64,000 nucleotides of DNA from a virus, in the IMG/VR virus record IMGVR_UViG_3300042503_000838, positions 61,843 to 125,842 of that record. One strand, given 5' to 3'. The translations under genes and the position numbers were made by a program. Below, in pieces: positions 45,252 to 52,723 of this stretch. Under the pieces are notes generated by a model, which was not told the DNA's origin, searched no databases, and worked only from the letters and a program-made list of their open reading frames with translations. Position 1 is the stretch's first letter. The number at the start of each line of letters is the position of its first letter.

Positions 45252-46580
45252 GTGATTATTCGTTATATCAATGATTACGGCGATGGAACCTCTGGCTACG
45301 CCGATTACGGTTCTGGAATTGTCGTCACTACTGCTAGTGGACAACCTATTGAAGTAACAACGACAACTAGTGGGACGGTTACTGTTCAAGCTGGTGGTAC
45401 GGGCTCTGATGCATTTGGCCGTTTACGTGTTGCTAGTCCTTTAACACTATTTGATTCAAGCCATCGCTACAAAGATAATGGCCTGTGGACCACGGCTACG
45501 GGAACTGGTGGTACCACAACGTTCGATGCTAATGCTGGACTAGTAACACTCAATACAACCACAGCTTCTGGTTCTTCAGTTGTACGAGAAACAACAAAAT
45601 GTTTTTCATATCAGCCAGGGAAATCCCTGTTGGTTATGTCCACGTTTGTAATGAACGCAGCTAAAGCAAATCTGCGGCAACGTGTTGGCTACTACGGTGT
45701 CAATAATGGCATGTTCATTGAGCAGGATGGTGCTACCGTATCACTTGTTGAGCGCAGTTCAGTTACAGGTTCTCCTGTTGACACCAAGGTTGCTAAAGCT
45801 AATTGGAATGTGGACCCAATGGATGGTACGGGTCCATCTGGGTACACACTGGATTTAAGCAAAGCTCAAATCTTTTGGATGGATATTGAATGGTTGGGAG
45901 TAGGTACAGTTCGTCTTGGCTTTATCATCAATGGTGAGTTTGTCCACTGCCATTCATTCCATCATGCCAACTTAATTACTTCAACCTATATCACTACTGC
46001 ATCACTTCCGCTTCGTTACGAAATTACCAATACCAATACAACTGCTAGTAGCAGCACACTAAAACAAGTCTGTTCTACCGTACTTTCGGAAGGTGGCTAT
46101 GAATTGCGTGGCCTGCAGCAAGCTATTGGTACAACCATTACTGCACCATATAACTTAACGACGGCTGGTACTTTCTATCCAATTATCTCACTGCGTCTTA
46201 AATCAACTAACTTGGACGCACTTGTAATTCTTACTGCGCTTTCGGTGCTTGGTGTCAGCAGTACCAACTATCTTTGGCGTGTTGTTGCTACTGCTACAAC
46301 TACTGGCGGCACTTGGGTTAGTGCTGGAACCAGCTCTAGTGTGGAATATAACTTAACAGGTACTGCTACAACGGGTGGTCGTATTCTTGCGCAAGGGTAT
46401 TTCTCTTCTACTAATCAAAGTACTGCTTCTATTGACATCCTCAAAGAAGCGTTGTTTAGTTTCCAACTAGAACGAGACGGTTTAACGAATACTCCGTATG
46501 AGTTAAGTCTTGTTTTAACGGCTGCCGCAGGTACTTCTACGGTGCATGCATCATTGGACTGGGAAGAAATCTCGAGATGA
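45252..46580 (+). CDS. Large virion structural protein (cyanophage type)
   Basis: 442 aa; GTG start at 45252. Beta-rich, Thr/Ser/Gly-rich: DAFGRLRVASPLTLFDSSHR, YKDNGLWTTATGTGGTTTFD, RQRVGYYGVNNGMFIEQDGA and HFIxNGExVHxH-like INGEFVHCHSFHHAN. I know this GRLRVSxPxxLFD...GYFdxxNGiFf plan from virion structural proteins of large phages. Likely tail or baseplate. It stands apart from the main virion block on the other strand. Confidence 0.75.
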   Translation: MIIRYINDYGDGTSGYADYGSGIVVTTASGQPIEVTTTTSGTVTVQAGGTGSDAFGRLRVASPLTLFDSSHRYKDNGLWTTATGTGGTTTFDANAGLVTLNTTTASGSSVVRETTKCFSYQPGKSLLVMSTFVMNAAKANLRQRVGYYGVNNGMFIEQDGATVSLVERSSVTGSPVDTKVAKANWNVDPMDGTGPSGYTLDLSKAQIFWMDIEWLGVGTVRLGFIINGEFVHCHSFHHANLITSTYITTASLPLRYEITNTNTTASSSTLKQVCSTVLSEGGYELRGLQQAIGTTITAPYNLTTAGTFYPIISLRLKSTNLDALVILTALSVLGVSSTNYLWRVVATATTTGGTWVSAGTSSSVEYNLTGTATTGGRILAQGYFSSTNQSTASIDILKEALFSFQLERDGLTNTPYELSLVLTAAAGTSTVHASLDWEEISR

Positions 46581-46624
46581 GGCGTTAATACGCTATAATT
46601 TACAAGCACGTTACCGCTTGCTCT

Positions 46625-47194
46625 GTGTCCATCCTCTTAAAAAACCGGCTTTCCCTGGAAACCCATCGCAGTTTGATTGAGGAACGTTTTTACATTTGTA
46701 CGGAATCCCCTAGTGGATTGCGGTATAAAGTAAACTTACGCGGCTCTGCCAAAGCAGGTACTGTTGCAGGTTCTTGTAATCACAATGGTTATTGGCAAAT
46801 CGGCATCCGCATAAATGGAACATATAAAAAATTTCAAGCACATCGTATTGTTTATTTTCTTCAAACAGGTATAGATCCTGGTGAGTTAATTGTTGATCAC
46901 GCACAAGGAATTGAAAACCCGCTTGATTTAAGAGGTGGCACTCAAAGTGATAACTTAGGTAACGCAAAAAAAAGATTGTTGGTAAACGGTAAGCCAACAA
47001 CAAGCAAATACAAAGGAGTTAGTTGGTTTACTCGTACACAAAAATGGCGAGTTGAAATTAAACATCAAGGTAAATCAATACATCTTGGTTATTTTGATGA
47101 CGAAATTACCGCTGCTTTAATGTATGACGCAAAAGCTTTTGAATTGCGTGGAGACAAAGCACGTTTAAATTTTCCACACGAGATAAGTCGATAA
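46625..47194 (+). CDS. HNH homing endonuclease with AP2 domain
   Basis: 189 aa; GTG start. HNH part: HRIVYFLQTGIDPG, ELIVDHAQG (catalytic DH), QSDNLGNAKKRL. C-terminal AP2 domain: TSKYKGVSWFTRTQKWRVEI, SIHLGYFDDEITAALMYDAK. AT-richer than the structural gene before it. TATAAT stands 26 bp upstream, a possible own promoter. Typical mobile cassette inserted between two genes. Confidence 0.85.
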   Translation: MSILLKNRLSLETHRSLIEERFYICTESPSGLRYKVNLRGSAKAGTVAGSCNHNGYWQIGIRINGTYKKFQAHRIVYFLQTGIDPGELIVDHAQGIENPLDLRGGTQSDNLGNAKKRLLVNGKPTTSKYKGVSWFTRTQKWRVEIKHQGKSIHLGYFDDEITAALMYDAKAFELRGDKARLNFPHEISR

Positions 47195-47243
47195 GTCGTT
47201 AAGGTGTTAACGGCTGATAAACTGGAACTATTGATCAAGACTT

Positions 47244-47798
47244 ATGTATACCCCTGCACCCCAACAGTACCAAGCTGTTGAAGCACCTCAGCTTCAAGCT
47301 GTTCCTCAGCCCCAGGACAAACCCAAAGCGCCTGCCAAGTCCAAGGGTAGTAACGATGTTGGTGCATTTATCCAGCAATGCATCTCTCTTTGCTCATACC
47401 TTAAAGAACTAGAAACGCAGGCACACCTTTGCCATTTAAACTATGAGGGCGGAAACTTTTTGGGAGTCCACGCATTCCTTAAAGAGCAATACGAAGCTCA
47501 CCTTGCGCAATTTGATGCGCTTGGTGAGTTTATTCGCAGCATGGATTTTTATACCCCAATGTGTAGCAAGGGATTGGCTGATGCGGGGCCAGGTATCCAG
47601 CATGTTACTAGCTATAAAGGAACCGACATGCTTGGGGTGTACTACAAAAATCTTGAGGAGCTTGGCATGAAAGCTAAAAAACTAGAGCCTATTGCTTCTA
47701 AAGTTGGAGCTATTGATATTCAAAACTTCCTTGCCGACTTGACAGGCCAAGCTTTTAAAGCAGCTTGGCAAATCAAAGCTACCCTAAGGAATGGTTAA
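47244..47798 (+). CDS. Dps-like ferritin-fold protein
   Basis: 184 aa. A Pro/Gln/Lys-rich N-terminal tail of ~35 residues precedes a helical domain: AHLCHLNYEGGNFLGVHAFLKEQ (His, then His 13 later) and HLAQFDALGEFIRSMD (Asp and Glu four apart), the same order as the Dps ferroxidase signature HWN...FxxxH...D..AErIR. Dps proteins store iron and protect DNA against peroxide. In a cyanophage it could guard phage DNA under photosynthetic oxidative stress; the Lys/Pro tail might bind DNA. Alternatively a diverged virion helix-bundle protein. Confidence 0.6.
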   Translation: MYTPAPQQYQAVEAPQLQAVPQPQDKPKAPAKSKGSNDVGAFIQQCISLCSYLKELETQAHLCHLNYEGGNFLGVHAFLKEQYEAHLAQFDALGEFIRSMDFYTPMCSKGLADAGPGIQHVTSYKGTDMLGVYYKNLEELGMKAKKLEPIASKVGAIDIQNFLADLTGQAFKAAWQIKATLRNG

Positions 47799-48052
47799 TC
47801 ACTCCAGTGTTCAAGCCTATGGCAGTTGCAGCATAGAGGAATACATTTCTTTATTTCCTCTTCGATGCGGCGCCAGCTGTATCCGTGGTTAACCATATTT
47901 GATATGTTATGGTCCTTGTCACCAACATGGTGAAACTCAAGGACACGATGATCATTCACCCCACAGTGCTGGCAATTCAAAGTCTTCTTGTACTCAAGAA
48001 ACTTTTGTCTATTGCGCTGGAGTATTTCCTTGGAAGTTGGCACCAAAGCCAA
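47795..48052 (-). CDS. Small HNH endonuclease
   Basis: 85 aa. CQHCGVNDHRVLEFHHVGDK (Cys pair, catalytic HH), then IKKCIPLCCNCHRLEHW. Complete minimal HNH without a specificity domain. Its 3' end overlaps the Dps-like gene by 4 bp in convergent orientation and it stands just after the 210-aa gene. Likely a mobile nuclease. Confidence 0.85.
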   Translation of the reverse strand: MALVPTSKEILQRNRQKFLEYKKTLNCQHCGVNDHRVLEFHHVGDKDHNISNMVNHGYSWRRIEEEIKKCIPLCCNCHRLEHWSD

Positions 48053-48083
48053 TCACTACTGTATTAAATATAACAACAAACAG

Positions 48084-48716
48084 TTAGCCGTCCGTAGTGG
48101 ATGTCTCGTATATGAAATGATCGGACGTTTCAATCATCCGTGAGTTTTCCACGCTGTACTCAGTCAAGTCAATCTCGTATCCAGGATTTTTTTCAATCCG
48201 ATTCTTAAGCCAGGCATCGTCGTACCAAATGATTCGGTTATTGGGGTACGCATAAAAATTACCGTCATCCATTCGGAAGAAGTGCGCACACTTGTGCTCA
48301 GGTGTTTCACTAAAGTTTGTATTAAGAGTTGACTTAGATTCCCAAGACCAGTCAAGGGTAAACATGTAGATGCCACCCTTCTTCTCACCTTTAAAATTGA
48401 TTAGCTCTGCACGTAAGTTTGAAAGGCGTGACCTGACCTGTACGTCGATATACGGTGAAAAACAATCCCACCACATACACTCATTCAGTTCAGGCTTAGG
48501 GGCATCTGGTTTCCAGCAAAGAGCATGGATCGGACGCCTTGTCCAGTTAACACCATTCTCCAGGAACACCTCAAATAAAGGGACGTGTTTCTCCAGGGAT
48601 GCCACGGAGTGTACGTCGCACAACGTCACGTCACCATGGCCTTGTTTATGGTTGTATAAAAATTCGTTTCGAATGTAGCAAGTAAATGTCGGCAGGTTGT
48701 GATTTAAGTAGCTCAT
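48084..48716 (-). CDS. Hypothetical protein, folded, Trp-rich
   Basis: 210 aa. LPTFTCYIRNEFLYNHKQGH, RPIHALCWKPDAPKPELNEC, MWWDCFSPYIDVQVRSRLSN, IYMFTLDWSWESKSTLNTNF, CAHFFRMDDGNFYAYPNNRI. A conserved-looking soluble enzyme-like protein that I recall as a phage hypothetical without known role. Directly downstream of two tRNA-like elements. Confidence 0.7.
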   Translation of the reverse strand: MSYLNHNLPTFTCYIRNEFLYNHKQGHGDVTLCDVHSVASLEKHVPLFEVFLENGVNWTRRPIHALCWKPDAPKPELNECMWWDCFSPYIDVQVRSRLSNLRAELINFKGEKKGGIYMFTLDWSWESKSTLNTNFSETPEHKCAHFFRMDDGNFYAYPNNRIIWYDDAWLKNRIEKNPGYEIDLTEYSVENSRMIETSDHFIYETSTTDG

Positions 48717-48746
48717 CTAACTTGCCACAATTTGTTTACTATATAG

Positions 48747-48820
48747 CACCTGGGTAGGATTCGAACCTACATCGCCCTGCAGCGCAGCAGCCGTACTATC
48801 CAATTGTCTCGGACCAGGTG
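48747..48820 (-). tRNA. tRNA-like element 1: perfect acceptor and T arms, abnormal anticodon arm
   Basis: 74 nt. Acceptor CACCTGG/CCAGGTG and T arm GTAGG-TTCGAAT-CCTAC are canonical. The D arm has the GG of the D loop but a weak stem. The anticodon region folds best as CTGC-TGCGCT-GCAG, a 4-bp stem with a 6-nt loop, so no anticodon can be assigned (GCG or TGC possible). No CCA encoded. A decaying tRNA or a non-translating tRNA mimic. Confidence 0.55.
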
Positions 48821-48822
48821 AG

Positions 48823-48894
48823 TCAACCGCATTGGAATCGAACCAACTATCTAACTCCCTTGTCGGGGTGTCCTGCCACTGGACTACCGGTTGA
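48823..48894 (-). tRNA. tRNA-like element 2: canonical D and T arms, shortened anticodon loop
   Basis: 72 nt. Acceptor TCAACCG/CGGTTGA, TA at positions 8-9, D arm GTCC-AGTGGCA-GGAC and T arm GTTGG-TTCGATT-CCAAT are all good. The anticodon arm is CCC-CGACAA-GGG or shorter, without U33; GAC (Val) could be the former anticodon. Two nt separate it from element 1, so they form a tandem pair on the minus strand. Confidence 0.55.
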
Positions 48895-49151
48895 GTGACC
48901 CCTCTGTTTGTGCGTCATTAATAACTGAGTGAGGATGCCTGCAAGCCCGTGCGCCCGGTGTAAAGCCGTCCTCGTTATCAAGCTAGGCATGAGGGGTGTT
49001 ACTGATTCGTCGCGCTTGCCAAATGGGTCGAGGGCGCACCAGGGAATCAATCTGGCAAAGGTGATCAAACCTCCGGCCTGGAAATCCAGGACTTCGATGA
49101 TGGATCAGGTGTGCAAGCAGGGACCTGACCTCTATCGATTTAATTATACAC
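48895..49151. other. Gap without assignable genes
   Basis: About 250 bp upstream of the tRNA-like pair on the minus strand. GAGGATG/CGTCCTC (about 48930-48972) can form a 7-bp acceptor-like stem around 29 nt, but no T-arm loop is present. CCTGG-aaat-CCAGG lies near 49080. No ORF with protein-like composition. It may hold further degenerated RNA genes. Confidence 0.4.
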
Positions 49152-49178
49152 AAAAAATCCTGGTTGCTCAGGCCAGGA
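49152..49178 (-). terminator. Rho-independent terminator (minus strand)
   Basis: TCCTGG/CCAGGA (158-163, 173-178) with a 9-nt loop, followed on the minus strand by TTTTTT. It ends transcription of the small basic-protein genes before the tRNA-like pair. Confidence 0.8.
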
Positions 49179-49254
49179 CTAGGTCTAATTACTTACCGCC
49201 AATACCTACGGGACGAGACGTGTGTATTGAGCACTGAAAGTATAGCGCGATACC

Positions 49255-49425
49255 TTATTTCTTTTTGGCAGCAGCCTCTTTTTTCTTCGCAATCATTTCT
49301 TTAAACTTGTCGCGGGCTTCAGTTTGCTTAGCAGATGCGCCACCTTTGCCTTTGACAGGGGGAGTAGCTTTACCTTTTGCGGGCGGCACAGCTTTCTTGG
49401 GGGGAATAGCCTTTTTCTTTTCCAT
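49255..49425 (-). CDS. 56-aa Lys/Pro/Ala-rich basic protein
   Basis: Short gene, ATG at 49425, TAA at 49255. Begins MEKKKAIPPKKAVPPAKGKA and ends in KKKEAAAKKK: histone-tail-like composition. Lies downstream of the DUF5872-like genes and shares their basic character. Probably binds nucleic acid or, like many such proteins, is packaged. Confidence 0.6.
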   Translation of the reverse strand: MEKKKAIPPKKAVPPAKGKATPPVKGKGGASAKQTEARDKFKEMIAKKKEAAAKKK

Positions 49426-49458
49426 GATAATCAGGAATCTTTATTAAGTATACGTGAG

Positions 49459-49668
49459 TTATTTATCTTTGTAACGTTTGGATGCACGGGCTGCTTTGCC
49501 CGCCTTCTTTGCTGTCTCTGTGTTAGGTACAAACTGTTTACCTTCTTTGCTACCAGCGCGTTTCTTGCGGTCAGTCTCCTCTCTTTCCTCCTTGGATAAA
49601 GAGGCCCATGCTTTTTCCGGCAAGTAACGTTTGGTGTAGCCAGGTTGAATTGCTTTATCACTCGCCAT
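49459..49668 (-). CDS. DUF5872 C-terminal-half protein
   Basis: 69 aa from ATG at 49668. GYTKRYLPEKAWASLSKEER, then DRKKRAGSKEGKQFVPNTE correspond to the second half of DUF5872-type proteins as I remember them (KRYLPKKAWExLSxxEkxxTDrKKrxGSkxGKQFVPNT). Here it is a separate gene, overlapping the gene for the first half by 11 bp. Strongly basic. Confidence 0.65.
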   Translation of the reverse strand: MASDKAIQPGYTKRYLPEKAWASLSKEEREETDRKKRAGSKEGKQFVPNTETAKKAGKAARASKRYKDK

Positions 49669-49942
49669 CTTTATACCTCTTGGCTGCAGCTTTAGCCTTA
49701 GAACGCTTTTCGTACTCGTCCTTGGTCTGCCATTTTTCTTTGCCCCATTTCTCCAGGGACTTTTGCTTCTCACCCTTGCCGCCTTTGTATCCCCCGCCTT
49801 CTGATTTGTATTCTTGTGCTACAAGTTGAGCTTTACGTGCGGACCATTGACCTGGCTTGCCACCCTTTGAGCCAGCCATAACACGATCTTTGATGCGCTC
49901 ACGTAATTCCGGTTTGGAATACTTACTATCGTCCTGCGCCAC
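49658..49942 (-). CDS. DUF5872 N-terminal-half protein
   Basis: 94 aa. SKPELRERIKDRVMAGSKGG, KPGQWSARKAQLVAQEYKSE, GGGYKGGKGEKQKSLEKWGK: the first half of DUF5872, a small basic family found in phages and large DNA viruses, function unknown. It ends with a second basic tail (KAAAKRYKDGE). The family is usually one chain; here it is split in two overlapping genes, by fission or frameshift. Confidence 0.7.
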   Translation of the reverse strand: MAQDDSKYSKPELRERIKDRVMAGSKGGKPGQWSARKAQLVAQEYKSEGGGYKGGKGEKQKSLEKWGKEKWQTKDEYEKRSKAKAAAKRYKDGE

Positions 49943-50096
49943 TCGACTTTAGTTCTCTTTCTTTTAATATTTTAAGCCACTTACATTCCTTGGCAGACCG
50001 TGCCCAGTCCTTACCAGGGTTTGGGATCTTTGATTCGAGTTCCCAAAAATAATTTTGGAGGCGTTCAGCCTCCGTTGGAAGCTGATACTTAGCCAA
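49926..50096 (-). CDS. Hypothetical small protein; TTG start proposed
   Basis: 56 aa from TTG at 50096, which overlaps the upstream stop; an ATG at 50156 exists but lies deep inside the upstream gene. Helical: LPTEAERLQNYFWELESKIP, GKDWARSAKECKWLKILKER. Unknown. Its end overlaps the DUF5872 gene start by 17 bp. Confidence 0.5.
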   Translation of the reverse strand: MAKYQLPTEAERLQNYFWELESKIPNPGKDWARSAKECKWLKILKERELKSSGAGR

Positions 50097-50340
50097 AGTT
50101 GGTGGGGCTGTCGTGCTGCTTACCAAACTTGTGCATAATTTCCTCAAGAGACTCAAGGGACTCTAGGCGTACCAGGATGTCAGTCAGTGTGCTGATCGTT
50201 ACAGGATGCTCGGTGCGGGCTGCAAACGCAAGGGCTTCACGCAGGTTTACCGTGGCATCATCAATGGATTGTTTGACCTGGTTGGAAAGAGTCATTTCAG
50301 AACCTTTGGGGTTTCTTGGTAAAAGAATTACTTGTGGCAT
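50089..50340 (-). CDS. Hypothetical helical protein
   Basis: 83 aa; from residue ~16 helical (LSNQVKQSIDDATVNLREAL, TISTLTDILVRLESLESLEE). The ATG encoding METLSNQ-like MTLSNQ at residue 16 is an alternative start. Unknown. Upstream lies an 84-bp gap with nothing identified. Confidence 0.6.
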   Translation of the reverse strand: MPQVILLPRNPKGSEMTLSNQVKQSIDDATVNLREALAFAARTEHPVTISTLTDILVRLESLESLEEIMHKFGKQHDSPTNFG

Positions 50341-50424
50341 TCTATCCTCACCATTAATACTATGTTAAGTGTGACGCATTTTTGTGTATATACCTATGGG
50401 ATATACCGGAAAAAACAGTAGGGA

Positions 50425-51021
50425 TTACTGTAGTTCTTCCCAGATCCAGCCCACTTGATAGCTGTCAAGAAACGCAGGAATACCAAGGGCATCCATGAGT
50501 TCATAAATCAAACGTCCTTTGCCTAAACGTTTGCCTTGCGGAGATGTGATGTTGTCATCAACAATGATTAAAGTGCCAGGGTTGATGATGTTTTTGGCAG
50601 CAAACAACTCTTTGAGGTGGTGAGCAGCCGGTGCCCAATCATTGTTCCAATCGGTGATGTTGTACGAGTCTAGGTACAACAGATCACAGCGCCCCTCCAA
50701 AGTACCAAGGAACTCAACTGAGTCCGACTCAATAACCTCAGTGTTGCTGCTGGTACTTGAGTTGGCTAGCTCGCAAGCATTCGGATCAATGTCAACAGAA
50801 ATCAACTGGCCGCCATGGGCACTAACGTATTCGTCAAAAAGGAGAGTGGAGCAACCGTCGCCTGTGTAGTTGTCTTCCTCTCGGTACGTACCCGTCTCAA
50901 TAATGATGGGGTTTTGGACCCCATTTAGGTGCTGGAAAATTTTTTGGAAACCGTCAGCCCGAGCGCCAAGCTTGGGTTTGACCGTAGAAAAATACGTGGT
51001 CCAGTCCGTTGCTTGGGTCAC
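50425..51021 (-). CDS. Class I SAM-dependent methyltransferase
   Basis: 198 aa; GTG start overlapping the upstream stop (GTGA). Rossmann motifs: IIIETGTYRE (motif I variant, E-x-G-T), LISVDIDPNACELA (acidic end of beta 2), CDLLYLDSYN (motif IV region), GTLIIVDDN. Resembles phage and FkbM-like small-molecule methyltransferases. Substrate unknown; DNA, a sugar of the host surface or a protein are all possible. Confidence 0.75.
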   Translation of the reverse strand: MTQATDWTTYFSTVKPKLGARADGFQKIFQHLNGVQNPIIIETGTYREEDNYTGDGCSTLLFDEYVSAHGGQLISVDIDPNACELANSSTSSNTEVIESDSVEFLGTLEGRCDLLYLDSYNITDWNNDWAPAAHHLKELFAAKNIINPGTLIIVDDNITSPQGKRLGKGRLIYELMDALGIPAFLDSYQVGWIWEELQ

Positions 51022-51179
51022 AGGTCGACTCGGATGTATTCAATATCCTTGGATTGTAACTCCAATTCAAACGCATCGGCTTCAATCGTTTCAACGTCGT
51101 CAAATACGCGTTGATTCAGGATGCCAGTACGCTCTTCATCATCAATGTCGTAATAAAACCTGGTCAGGTTAATAGACAC
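51018..51179 (-). CDS. 53-aa acidic protein between hli and the methyltransferase
   Basis: GTG at 51179 overlaps the hli stop by 11 bp; TGA at 51018 overlaps the methyltransferase start. Sequence begins with SINLTRFYYDIDDEERTGIL and continues DVETIEADAFELELQ: acidic, likely beta-rich. Tight overlaps on both sides make it a credible operon member. Unknown. Confidence 0.55.
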   Translation of the reverse strand: MSINLTRFYYDIDDEERTGILNQRVFDDVETIEADAFELELQSKDIEYIRVDL

Positions 51180-51408
51180 CTACAAACTCCCAGATGGATT
51201 TGTGGGTTACAAACTCCCATTGCAGGATGAAAATTACGGCAAGCATGGCAGCACGCCCATTAAATCGCTCGGCATACCAGAGGTAATCCTCAGGGTGGGT
51301 CGGCAAGGTTGCAATGTTTAAGTCTGGGCAGTAGCGGCTGACAATTTCTTGGGCGATCCAGGACAGGCAGTTGTACCAACCTTGGATCCAAAGCACTGCT
51401 TTGTTCAT
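51169..51408 (-). CDS. hli: High-light-inducible protein (Hli/HLIP)
   Basis: 79 aa. The C-terminal 33 residues carry the chlorophyll-binding helix AERFNGRAAMLAVIFILQWE followed by an HLIP-like end (SIWEFVG): ExxNGRxAM is the family signature. The N-terminal 45 residues are an unusual extension with Trp and Cys. HLIPs bind chlorophyll/carotenoid in thylakoids and protect photosystem II during stress; cyanophages use them to keep host photosynthesis running. It is the middle gene of an overlapping cluster with a 34-aa TM peptide upstream. Confidence 0.88.
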   Translation of the reverse strand: MNKAVLWIQGWYNCLSWIAQEIVSRYCPDLNIATLPTHPEDYLWYAERFNGRAAMLAVIFILQWEFVTHKSIWEFVGVY

Positions 51409-51509
51409 TGGTTTCTAAAAACTTCGGCAGCAAACAGGTAGGCGTCAAGACCTACAACAAGAACAATAGCGGCAATCAGCCACATAATTGTCCGCCTTTG
51501 GTTTTCCAT
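51405..51509 (-). CDS. 34-aa single-TM protein upstream of hli
   Basis: ATG at 51509, TGA overlapping the hli ATG (ATGA). Basic N-terminus (MENQRRTIM) and one helix (WLIAAIVLVVGLDAYLFAAE). Size and topology equal those of the many small photosystem/cytochrome subunits, and the tight coupling to hli suggests a thylakoid partner; I cannot identify a specific subunit. Confidence 0.6.
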   Translation of the reverse strand: MENQRRTIMWLIAAIVLVVGLDAYLFAAEVFRNQ

Positions 51510-51561
51510 TGTCAATCACTAGGCATATACGTTAGGATAACAGCAATATACAAAACCTTCA

Positions 51562-52416
51562 ATGGTTGCTAGAATTGAGTCAAGCGATCCATGGTCGCTG
51601 AAATATCAAGAGCAACCAGAGTTGATGCGGGAGCTTAATAGCCGCCCCGCCCGTATTACAATTAACGGAAAGCGACACTACCATACACCGTTTGTAACTG
51701 GGCCGGCGCCATCGGTCACAACAATTATCTCAGAGACAGCATCCGAAGCAAACAAACGGAAGCTGGAGATGTGGAGTAAAAACAATCCAGGTGTAAAAGA
51801 AGCTGCTGCCGAACGTGGAACTGCTATCCACTATGGCATGGAGTGCTACCTGAAAGGGGATAAAAACCCTGAGATCCCGCCTGACTACCAAGATTTTTGG
51901 TCGGGTATGCCAGGGATTCTTGATCAGTTTGACGAGGTACTGTGGGCTGAAACTCCTTTGCTCGACAAACATCAATTCACACTATCAGACGATGGTATCG
52001 GCAGGGTGTGGGCGCATGATGATGAGGGCAGGGCTTGGGTTGGTTCACCTGACATCATTGGTGTTGTAGGGAACAAACTGACGCTTGCCGACCTTAAGAC
52101 CAGTGTCAAGCCCTACAGTCGCAAGTGGCCCAAGGACCTGGAGAAGGGGTCGATGGAGTGGCGCGACATCCTCGGTGGGCACATGAAATTTAAAAAGACG
52201 TGCAAGCAACTTGCTGCGTACGACCTTGGTATTGAGCAGACTCTTGGGATGCGGGTCCAGCAGGCAGCCATCTTGGTGTCAACGCCTGTCCGCACTCAAG
52301 TCTTCAAGATCTCCAGAAAATTTTTGGATTCTTTGAGGGGTGACTGGTTGGCGGTCGTAGCTGAGTACTACAGCCAGATCGAACGCTGCAATGTCTACGA
52401 TCCAGATTTGATTTGA
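51562..52416 (+). CDS. PD-(D/E)XK exonuclease, RecB/Cas4-like
   Basis: 284 aa. Motifs in order: RGTAIHYGMECYL (GxxxH), GSPDIIGVV (Asp), LTLADLKTSVK (DxK, catalytic ExK equivalent) and KQLAAYDLGIEQTLG (QxxxY). This is the RecB C-terminal nuclease pattern, used by many phages as 5'-3' exonuclease for recombination and host DNA breakdown. It precedes the primase-helicase gene and complements the polymerase/SSB set. Confidence 0.85.
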   Translation: MVARIESSDPWSLKYQEQPELMRELNSRPARITINGKRHYHTPFVTGPAPSVTTIISETASEANKRKLEMWSKNNPGVKEAAAERGTAIHYGMECYLKGDKNPEIPPDYQDFWSGMPGILDQFDEVLWAETPLLDKHQFTLSDDGIGRVWAHDDEGRAWVGSPDIIGVVGNKLTLADLKTSVKPYSRKWPKDLEKGSMEWRDILGGHMKFKKTCKQLAAYDLGIEQTLGMRVQQAAILVSTPVRTQVFKISRKFLDSLRGDWLAVVAEYYSQIERCNVYDPDLI

Positions 52417-52419
52417 GCC

Positions 52420-52602
52420 ATGCCCTGGAATATTGATGATCCTATGGAGAGGCGCAAGCGTATTGCCTGGTCTGTCGCAACTTCGTCTTGCATTAAGACT
52501 AGGCAGGATCCTGTAGATGTTTACAACAGACTGATGGACGAATGGGATGAGGTCGATGAAAAAAACCCGTGGAATTTTTCGTATGAGTCCAATAAGACTT
52601 AG
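52420..52602 (+). CDS. Hypothetical small protein
   Basis: 60 aa, acidic: RRKRIAWSVATSSCIKTRQD, YNRLMDEWDEVDEKNPWNF. Three bp after the exonuclease stop, so co-transcribed. Unknown. Confidence 0.6.
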   Translation: MPWNIDDPMERRKRIAWSVATSSCIKTRQDPVDVYNRLMDEWDEVDEKNPWNFSYESNKT

Positions 52603-52723
52603 TGATTTAACAAAATCTTGATGGCCCTCTTGGATTGGCGCACAAATAGTATTAGATTTGTTAAAGTGTAAAAGGCAGCGGTGCGTCAACACCCTGCCCA
52701 CGGTAACCACTACTACTGGTCAC

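Noticed and set aside
48895-49151. A third tRNA upstream of the tandem pair
   Set aside because: A 7-bp acceptor-like stem exists but there is no T-loop consensus and no anticodon arm.
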